A DNA stretch of 12,534 nt from JBBRHH01 sp038222915. Lineage in GTDB: Bacteria; Planctomycetota; Phycisphaerae; Tepidisphaerales; Tepidisphaeraceae. Positions 7,271 through 12,534 of this stretch are shown piece after piece (within the stretch, counting starts at the first letter, position 1; every line of letters starts with the position of its first letter). The stretch is from positions 1 to 12,534 of the forward strand of contig JBBRHH010000121.1 of the NCBI GenBank assembly GCA_038222915.1. The letters are read 5' to 3'. The notes beneath the pieces were generated by a model that did no database searches, had not been told where the DNA came from, and saw only the letters and a list, made by a program, of their open reading frames with translations. Made by a program: the position numbers and the translations under genes.

Positions 7271-8464
7271 ATGCAGACTATCACCCGTTCAAATCAGCGA
7301 CCGGTTCGTCCCGTCGCACGTTTTGGGTTGCATCGACTTCACGCGCCGCTTGTGACACGCGCCCTGCTCGACCACGAGCGCGGCCGCGCCGATCGCAACG
7401 GCGGTGAGTTCTCACTCGTTCTGTTCAGCATCGATAAGCTGGGCAAGACTCGGGCGATGCAGAGACTCGCAAAACTTCTCGCAGTACGCGCCCGGGCCAC
7501 CGACGCTGTCGGCTGGTTCGACACCAAGACCGTATGCGCGATCCTTCCCGATACATCGGCATTGGGGGCGCGCTGCTTTGCGCAGCATATGACCGGCTGT
7601 GCCCGCGACCGGTCCCTCTCGCCGGCTTGCGCCATTCATACGTATCCCTCGCGCTGGATCGACAGCGATCAAAACGATGGATCGCACGGCGGTTCAGATC
7701 AGTCCATCATGCGAATTGGCGCCACCGACACTTCCGAAAGTGAGCCCAAGGTGATGCCGGCCATGAAAAGGGCCGATCTGATACCCGCAGTGGTCAACGG
7801 ATTCCTCGATGAACTTCACGGCAGCAAGATGGACGACAAAAAGTTGCACATGTTGCTCGCCCGCCGCACCCCGTTCTGGAAGCGTACGCTCGACGTGCTC
7901 GGCGCCGCCTGGGGCATCCTTTTGTTTTCCCCGCTGATGATCATCGCCGCCGTCGCCATCAGGCTCTCGTCGCCTGGTCCGGTCATGTTCAAGCAGCGCC
8001 GCGCCGGCCTCGGTGGAAGACCCTTCACCATCTATAAATTCCGCACCATGATCCCGGAAGCTGAATCGCAAAAGAAGAGTCTCCGCGCCATCAGCGAGCA
8101 GGACGGTCCCGCTTTCAAACTCAAAAACGATCCCCGCACGACGGCCATCGGCCGCTTCCTGCGCAAGACGAGCCTCGACGAATTGCCACAGTTGTTCAAC
8201 GTGCTATTTGGCGACATGTCCCTCGTCGGCCCGCGCCCGCTTCCGGTTGATGAGTCCGAAGCGTGCGACCAGTGGCATCAGCGTCGGCTGAGTGTTGCGC
8301 CGGGTATCACCTGCTTCTGGCAGGTCACCGGCCGATCTTCCGTGACATTCGACGAATGGATGCGCATGGACTTGCAGTACGCGCGCCGTCGCTCGCTCCT
8401 GAGCGATCTGCGCATCCTCTTTGCCACACTCCCCGCGGTTCTGTTGCGTAGAGGTGCACAATGA
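7271..8464 (+). CDS. Polyprenyl-phosphate sugar-phosphate transferase with GGDEF-like N-terminal extension
   Basis: Initiating enzyme of repeat-unit synthesis, 397 aa: it transfers a sugar-1-phosphate from a nucleotide sugar to undecaprenyl phosphate at the inner membrane. The C-terminal bacterial sugar transferase domain (PF02397, about residues 200-397) has the membrane hairpin TLDVLGAAWGILLFSPLMII, then FKQRRAGLGGRPFTIYKFRT, the catalytic Asp303-Glu304 in SLDELPQLFNVL, GDMSLVGPRPL and PGITCFWQVTGRS. The usual four N-terminal TM segments of the WbaP type are absent. Residues about 27-115 instead resemble a degenerate GGDEF fold: SLVLFSID, then TDAVGWFDTKTVCAILPDTS, where the alignment expects RYGGDEF; the signature is lost. 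A Ser/Asp/His-rich linker joins the two parts. The start is set by a perfect SD. The stop overlaps the next start (ATGA). Which sugar is used cannot be told. Confidence 0.93.
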   Translation: MQTITRSNQRPVRPVARFGLHRLHAPLVTRALLDHERGRADRNGGEFSLVLFSIDKLGKTRAMQRLAKLLAVRARATDAVGWFDTKTVCAILPDTSALGARCFAQHMTGCARDRSLSPACAIHTYPSRWIDSDQNDGSHGGSDQSIMRIGATDTSESEPKVMPAMKRADLIPAVVNGFLDELHGSKMDDKKLHMLLARRTPFWKRTLDVLGAAWGILLFSPLMIIAAVAIRLSSPGPVMFKQRRAGLGGRPFTIYKFRTMIPEAESQKKSLRAISEQDGPAFKLKNDPRTTAIGRFLRKTSLDELPQLFNVLFGDMSLVGPRPLPVDESEACDQWHQRRLSVAPGITCFWQVTGRSSVTFDEWMRMDLQYARRRSLLSDLRILFATLPAVLLRRGAQ

Positions 8465-9312
8465 GCCAGGTTGCTCTGCCCCCAGTCTCAGCGTTTTCAC
8501 GCTCGTCCCATCGTTCCAGCGCCAAACCAAAACCGGCGCAGCGAAAGGTGAATTGGCCCGCGAAGCACGATCTGTTCGGCGTCAAAGTCAGCGACACCGA
8601 TTACGCCAAGGCGGAAGATCTCATTATCGATGCAGCTCACGACCATGTGAGCGCCATCGTGACGCATCTTCCCGTGCATGGTCTGGTCACTGCCGCGACG
8701 GACGCAGCTTATCGCGCCCATATCAACAACTTCGACATCGTCGCGCCCGACGGTCAACCAGTGCGCTGGGCGATGAATCGCTTCAATGCGACCCAGTTGG
8801 ACGACCGTTGCTATGGACCGGAGTTGATGATCCGCCTCTGCCGCCGCGCCGCCCTCGAAGGAATCAGCATCTACCTCTACGGCAGCACGCCCGAAGTGGT
8901 GCAGCAATTAAAGCTAAAGCTCGAAACCTTGTGTCCGGGATTGATCGTCGCAGGATGTGAATCGCCCCCTTTCCGCAAGCTCTCGCCACAGGAATTGACC
9001 GACGCAATCGAACGCATCAATGGCAGCGGCGCTGGGCTCGTCTTTATCGGCCTCGGCTGCCCACGCCAGGATATTTTCGCCAACGAAAACCGTGACCGGA
9101 TTCAGGCGATACAGATGTGTGTGGGTGCTGCCTTCGATTTTCACGCCGGGAACAAGAAGATGGCGCCGCCATGGATGCAGCGACGCGGCCTCGAATGGCT
9201 ATTCCGTCTCTTCCAGGAACCAGGACGCCTTTGGAAACGCTACCTGGTCACCAACACGATCTTCATCCTGTTGGCCGCGAAGAGAATGGTCACGCGTCAC
9301 AAAACATCCTGA
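8461..9312 (+). CDS. WecG/TagA/CpsF family glycosyltransferase
   Basis: Cytoplasmic, membrane-associated glycosyltransferase of 283 aa (PF03808, GT26), which typically adds a sugar such as ManNAc or its uronic acid to a lipid-linked first sugar. After a basic, low-complexity N-tail (about 35 aa) the family core starts at LFGVKVSDTDY. Motifs: FDIVAPDGQPVRWAMN with the conserved Asp, IYLYGSTPEVVQQL, GLVFIGLGCPRQDIFANE, CVGAAFDFHAGNKKMAPPW and RRGLEWLFRLFQEPGRLWKR at the C-terminus. Length and motif order are complete. Its ATG overlaps the stop of the sugar transferase (ATGA), with AGAGG 6 nt upstream, so the two steps are translationally coupled. The following gene starts 112 bp later. Confidence 0.94.
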   Translation: MSQVALPPVSAFSRSSHRSSAKPKPAQRKVNWPAKHDLFGVKVSDTDYAKAEDLIIDAAHDHVSAIVTHLPVHGLVTAATDAAYRAHINNFDIVAPDGQPVRWAMNRFNATQLDDRCYGPELMIRLCRRAALEGISIYLYGSTPEVVQQLKLKLETLCPGLIVAGCESPPFRKLSPQELTDAIERINGSGAGLVFIGLGCPRQDIFANENRDRIQAIQMCVGAAFDFHAGNKKMAPPWMQRRGLEWLFRLFQEPGRLWKRYLVTNTIFILLAAKRMVTRHKTS

Positions 9313-9424
9313 AATTGCCGAAGGACCGCCACTCCGGCTCCAACGCCCTGTAGGGATTTACGGCATGCGCCGGTCCCGGGGGCTTTCTTTTTGAAGGAGA
9401 GCGGGCAAACTTGCCCGTAATAGC
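9313..9424 (+). promoter_or_regulatory. Structured leader with hairpin between SD and start of the flippase-fusion gene
   Basis: A strong SD, AAGGAG, lies at 9394-9399, yet the only plausible start (ATG 9425) is 25 nt away. Between them sits the inverted repeat CGGGCAA (9402-9408), AC, TTGCCCG (9411-9417). Folding it out removes 16 nt and leaves 9 nt, a normal SD spacing. An in-frame TGA at 9392-9394 and the lack of any NTG codon after it exclude other starts. Further up, GGACCG (9323-9328) and CGGTCC (9371-9376) are complementary. I find no clear terminator. Confidence 0.6.
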
Positions 9425-12400
9425 ATGTCCGTTGCTGTAAATACATTGCAGGTTGAGAAGCAGGAGAAAGCCGAACCCAAATTGCGCGCCCTCGGCCGCA
9501 ACACCTGGGCCCTTGGCGATCAGATCCTCATATCAGGCGCAAACTTCGTCACCATGGTCCTCACCGCCAGGGGCCTGGGCGAAGGCGGATTCGGCAAGTT
9601 CAACCTGATCTATGCGGCGTTGTTGCTGGCCAACGCCCTGCAATCCGCCCTCGTCACCCAGCCGCACAACGTGCTGGGCTCTTCCAAGCGTGGCAAAGCG
9701 TATGGCCGCTACACCACCACCACCGCCTTCGGACAACTCTATCTCGCCCTCATCGGAGGAATTCTCTCCGGTGCCGTCGCCGGCGTCGCATGGATGCACC
9801 ACGCGAGCTATACCGCGCTGCTGGTCGCCCTCGTGCCCTCCATCATCGCATGGCAGTTGCAGGAATTCGTTCGCCGCGTCCTCTACACCGAAGGCCGTTA
9901 TTCCGCCGCCTTCTTCAACGACGTCATCAGCTACGGCGGCCAGACCGTCGCCATCTTCGCACTCTATAAGTATGGCACATTGACCGGGCCCAGTGCCCTT
10001 TATGCCCTCGCTATCACGTCAGCGCTTGCCGCACTCATCGGCGCATGGCAGATTCGCGCCAGTCTCGCCCGCCGCCAGGACCCCGATGCCCTGATGGAAA
10101 ACTGGCGGTTCGGCAAATGGCTCGCCGGTGCGGAACTCCTTGGCTGGTGCTCCTCCCTCCCCATGTATCTGTACCTCGCCGCCATCATCCTCGGCGTCAA
10201 CGCTGCCGGTTCGCTCAAGGCGGCCCAGACCCTCTTTGGACCGACCCGCGCCATCTCCTTCTTCCTCGGCACGGTTTTGCCTATCTGGTTTGCCAAGTCC
10301 CTCGCCAACAGCGGCGACGCCGCCATGCGCCGACAGCTTCGGTCCGTGGTCTCCGTCATCGTCCCCATCATGGGCGGCTATTGTCTTCTTCTGGCCGTCT
10401 TTGCCACACCGGTCTTGCGCTTTGTTTACGGCCCCGATTACACCGGAGCCAGCCGCGTCCTGGTTCTCTATGCCATTTTTGCCTTCCTCAGCTATATGCA
10501 GATGGTCTTCGCCGCCGCCCTCACCGCCCGGCGCCTCACCCGCAACATCTTCGCCGGCTCCGTCTACGGCGGCATCATCACCCTCGCCATCGGCTGGCTC
10601 TGCATCCGCCTCTTCAACACCGAGGGCGCGCTGGTTGGCATGATCATCACCACCTTGATGGTGACCCTCCTCTTCTGGCGCACCTACCAGAAATCAGGTG
10701 TCGCCGATGTCGCCGGACAATTCGTTTCCGAGGCCTCAGTCATACAGTCGACCCACGCCAGCCATGCTCCGGCCGCCGCCGAAGTTCCATCCAACAACGC
10801 AGCGCGCAGCACCGCACTCATGAACGTCTTCGCCGCGCTCGACAAGGCAAAATATTCCTACTCGGTTCTTCACGGCTATCAGGACTTTCCCAGGGCAATC
10901 CCCACCGACATCGACTGTATGGTCGATCGCAAAGTCCTGCGCAAACCCCTCGCAACCCTGCTCAACAGTCAGAAGCAAAACACCGGCGTCGAAATCGTTC
11001 AATGGCTCGATGATCGCTCCCCCTTCGTTGTCCTTGCCCCCACCGCCGGCCAGGTTTCCCCGCCCATCCTTCAGCTTCATCTAAGCACTGCGTACGAGCT
11101 GCGCAACCGGCGCTTTTACGACGCCGCCACGATCTTCAACAACAAGCAGCGCCACAACGAATTCTGGGTGCCCAAACCCCACCTCGAGTTCGCGTGCATT
11201 CTCGCCAACCGCATGACCAAGGCGACTCTCCGTCCTGACCACGAAGCACGGCTCTGCGAGCTCTATCGCCTCGACCCCGCCCAGTGCCAGCAGGAAATCT
11301 CCCGCTTCCTCAATCCCGCGGACACTCAGCTCATTTGTTCCGCCGCCAGCAGTGGCGATTGGAGCGCCGTCCACACGAATATGGCCGACCTCCGCTGTGA
11401 AGTCATGGGTCAGGCGGCCGGACAAAATCCGATCCATCAGCTTATGCGTTCAATCGCCGCCGCCTTCCAGCGCGCCCGGCGCTGGATCAAGCCCACCTGC
11501 GGCCTCCACGTTGTCTTCCTCGGCCCCGACGGCGTCGGCAAATCCACCATCGTCGAGGCCATCCAGCGCGACATCAGCCCCGCCTTTCTCCAATCCGACT
11601 ACCAGACCTTCGCCCCGTCACTCCTGGGCACCAAACCCAAGGACAGCCCCCACGCACTTCCGCCGCGCTCTTTCTTCCAATCGCTTCTCAAGGCCGCCTG
11701 GTGGCTCTTTTTCTACACGGTTGGCTACATGTTCACCGTGCACCCAACCCGCGCCCGCGCCGGCCTCGTCCTCAATCACCGATACTTCGTCGACGCCATC
11801 GTCGACCCCAAACGCTATCGCTACGCCGGCCCAATGTGGCTGCTCAAAATGGTCTGGTGGCTCTCGCCCAAACCCGATCTGGTCATCCTCCTCAACGCCC
11901 CCGCGGAGGTCGTGCAGAAGCGGAAGAAAGAAGTTCCGCCGGAGGAAACCGCCCGCCAGTGCGCTGCTTACTACGCGCTGGTCAGCACCATGAAGTTCGG
12001 CCGGATCATCGACGCCTCCCAACCGGTCGAAAAAGTCATCGCCGACGTCAATGAAACCATCCTCACCCACATGGCCCAGCGCACTGCCCGCCGGCTCGGC
12101 CTGCCCGAACAACTCCCCGTAGCCGCCCCCGGCGCATCCACCGTCCCGCCCGCCATGACCTGGCGCTATCTGCTGCCGTCCAATGCCGCCTACGTTTGCG
12201 AAAACGCGCCCGCATGGTTCAGCGATCTGCTGCGCCCCGGCGACGGCCCCCGCGTCATGGTCTCCTGGAACAAGGCCCCCGATCTCTTCGCACTCCGCGA
12301 CTGCAAGGCCGCCGTCGTCATCAACGCCGGCCGCCCCGATGTCGCGGCGCTGCGCCAGGCCGGCTTCACTTATGTGCGCCGCTTCGCCGTCCTCCCCAGC

Positions 12401-12534
12401 ATCCAGGCCGCACGCTGGTTCATCCCGCTCGACAACCCCGCCGTCTCCTCCGCCGGCTTTTGCCTCTATACACCGGCCCGCCTCTCGGCCCGTCTCAAAC
12501 GCGTTGCGGCGCGCCTCGCAACCCGCACCCGCCT
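9425..12534 (+). CDS. Wzx-like flippase fused to nucleotidyltransferase-like and thymidylate-kinase-like domains (3' partial)
   Basis: One frame open for 1036 codons to the window end with no stop. Residues about 27-420 form a polysaccharide flippase (MATE/MVF, Wzx-like) with about 12 hydrophobic segments, from WALGDQILISGANFVTMVLT to MIITTLMVTLLFWRTYQ; it should move lipid-linked sugars across the inner membrane. An Ala/Ser linker (about 425-462) follows. Residues about 466-600 look nucleotidyltransferase-like: YSYSVLHGYQDFP, then TDIDCMVDRK with the D-x-D pair 495/497. Residues about 690-900 are thymidylate-kinase-like: P-loop FLGPDGVGKST (Lys706), RYFVDAIVDPKRYRYAGP (Arg786) and PDLVILLNAPAEVVQKRK. 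Residues 911-1036 (WRYLLPS, VVINAGRPD, RWFIPLDNPAVSSAGFCLYT) are unassigned and incomplete. Codon use is even across all parts, arguing for a true fusion. The substrate is unknown; a role in modifying the exported unit is inference. Confidence 0.85.
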   Translation, partial: MSVAVNTLQVEKQEKAEPKLRALGRNTWALGDQILISGANFVTMVLTARGLGEGGFGKFNLIYAALLLANALQSALVTQPHNVLGSSKRGKAYGRYTTTTAFGQLYLALIGGILSGAVAGVAWMHHASYTALLVALVPSIIAWQLQEFVRRVLYTEGRYSAAFFNDVISYGGQTVAIFALYKYGTLTGPSALYALAITSALAALIGAWQIRASLARRQDPDALMENWRFGKWLAGAELLGWCSSLPMYLYLAAIILGVNAAGSLKAAQTLFGPTRAISFFLGTVLPIWFAKSLANSGDAAMRRQLRSVVSVIVPIMGGYCLLLAVFATPVLRFVYGPDYTGASRVLVLYAIFAFLSYMQMVFAAALTARRLTRNIFAGSVYGGIITLAIGWLCIRLFNTEGALVGMIITTLMVTLLFWRTYQKSGVADVAGQFVSEASVIQSTHASHAPAAAEVPSNNAARSTALMNVFAALDKAKYSYSVLHGYQDFPRAIPTDIDCMVDRKVLRKPLATLLNSQKQNTGVEIVQWLDDRSPFVVLAPTAGQVSPPILQLHLSTAYELRNRRFYDAATIFNNKQRHNEFWVPKPHLEFACILANRMTKATLRPDHEARLCELYRLDPAQCQQEISRFLNPADTQLICSAASSGDWSAVHTNMADLRCEVMGQAAGQNPIHQLMRSIAAAFQRARRWIKPTCGLHVVFLGPDGVGKSTIVEAIQRDISPAFLQSDYQTFAPSLLGTKPKDSPHALPPRSFFQSLLKAAWWLFFYTVGYMFTVHPTRARAGLVLNHRYFVDAIVDPKRYRYAGPMWLLKMVWWLSPKPDLVILLNAPAEVVQKRKKEVPPEETARQCAAYYALVSTMKFGRIIDASQPVEKVIADVNETILTHMAQRTARRLGLPEQLPVAAPGASTVPPAMTWRYLLPSNAAYVCENAPAWFSDLLRPGDGPRVMVSWNKAPDLFALRDCKAAVVINAGRPDVAALRQAGFTYVRRFAVLPSIQAARWFIPLDNPAVSSAGFCLYTPARLSARLKRVAARLATRTR

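Noticed and set aside
9366..9396. GC-rich stretch followed by a T-rich run, like an intrinsic terminator
   Set aside because: I could not form a convincing stem next to the T-run, and the SD follows immediately; read-through into the fusion gene is more likely.
10045..11013. Plus-strand frame of 322 codons inside the fusion gene
   Set aside because: Out-of-frame shadow rich in Arg/His/Pro; the overlapping frame encodes clear transmembrane and enzyme motifs.
1..12534. tRNA, rRNA, CRISPR arrays, transposases, phage genes and attachment sites
   Set aside because: Looked for on both strands by eye and none seen.

Overview
The window is GC-rich bacterial chromosome. Its genes carry small intergenic gaps, good Shine-Dalgarno (SD) sequences and strongly C/G-ending codons. 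A Tat-exported TIM-barrel sugar epimerase-like protein, a degenerate Wzc-like protein and very large fused polysaccharide proteins together suggest Planctomycetota (perhaps Phycisphaerae) or a related PVC/Acidobacteria-like lineage. This placement is inferred from gene style only; no rRNA or marker gene is present. I see no tRNA, rRNA, CRISPR array, insertion sequence or phage gene.

Left part (1-4148): a 5'-truncated PAS / histidine kinase / receiver hybrid sensor kinase runs on the plus strand and ends 8 bp from a convergent minus-strand set. That set consists of a Tat-signal TIM-barrel protein, a DUF47 (PhoU-like) protein and a PiT-family phosphate permease. The last two form the well-known DUF47-PiT pair, with a promoter candidate just upstream of the DUF47 gene.

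Middle (4149-4830): about 680 bp with no convincing gene. It separates the minus-strand set from a divergent plus-strand exopolysaccharide locus. It holds an A7/T7 palindrome, an 8-bp inverted repeat, a repeated 9-mer and, at its right edge, a sigma70-like promoter that decides the start of the first exopolysaccharide gene.

Right part (4831-12534, continuing past the window): an exopolysaccharide assembly locus. In order it has: (1) a Wzz/Wzc-type co-polymerase whose C-terminal tyrosine-kinase domain has lost the Walker A lysine; (2) a 340-bp, hairpin-rich non-coding leader; (3) a polyprenyl-phosphate sugar-phosphate transferase (the initiating enzyme) with an N-terminal degenerate GGDEF-like extension; (4) a WecG/TagA/CpsF glycosyltransferase, translationally coupled by an ATGA overlap; (5) a giant open frame from 9425 to the window end. 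The giant frame has no stop in at least 1036 codons. It joins a roughly 12-TM Wzx-like flippase to a nucleotidyltransferase-like region, a thymidylate-kinase-like P-loop domain and an unassigned C-terminal domain. Inferred logic: the transferase loads the first sugar-phosphate onto undecaprenyl phosphate, WecG adds the next sugar, the flippase moves the lipid-linked unit across the membrane, and the Wzz-like protein governs chain length or export. The soluble domains tethered to the flippase may modify the unit, for example by phosphorylation or nucleotidyl transfer, at the point of export.

The most novel items are the flippase/nucleotidyltransferase/kinase fusion, the hairpin sitting between its SD and its start codon, the kinase-dead co-polymerase, and the GGDEF-like/phosphoglycosyltransferase fusion.
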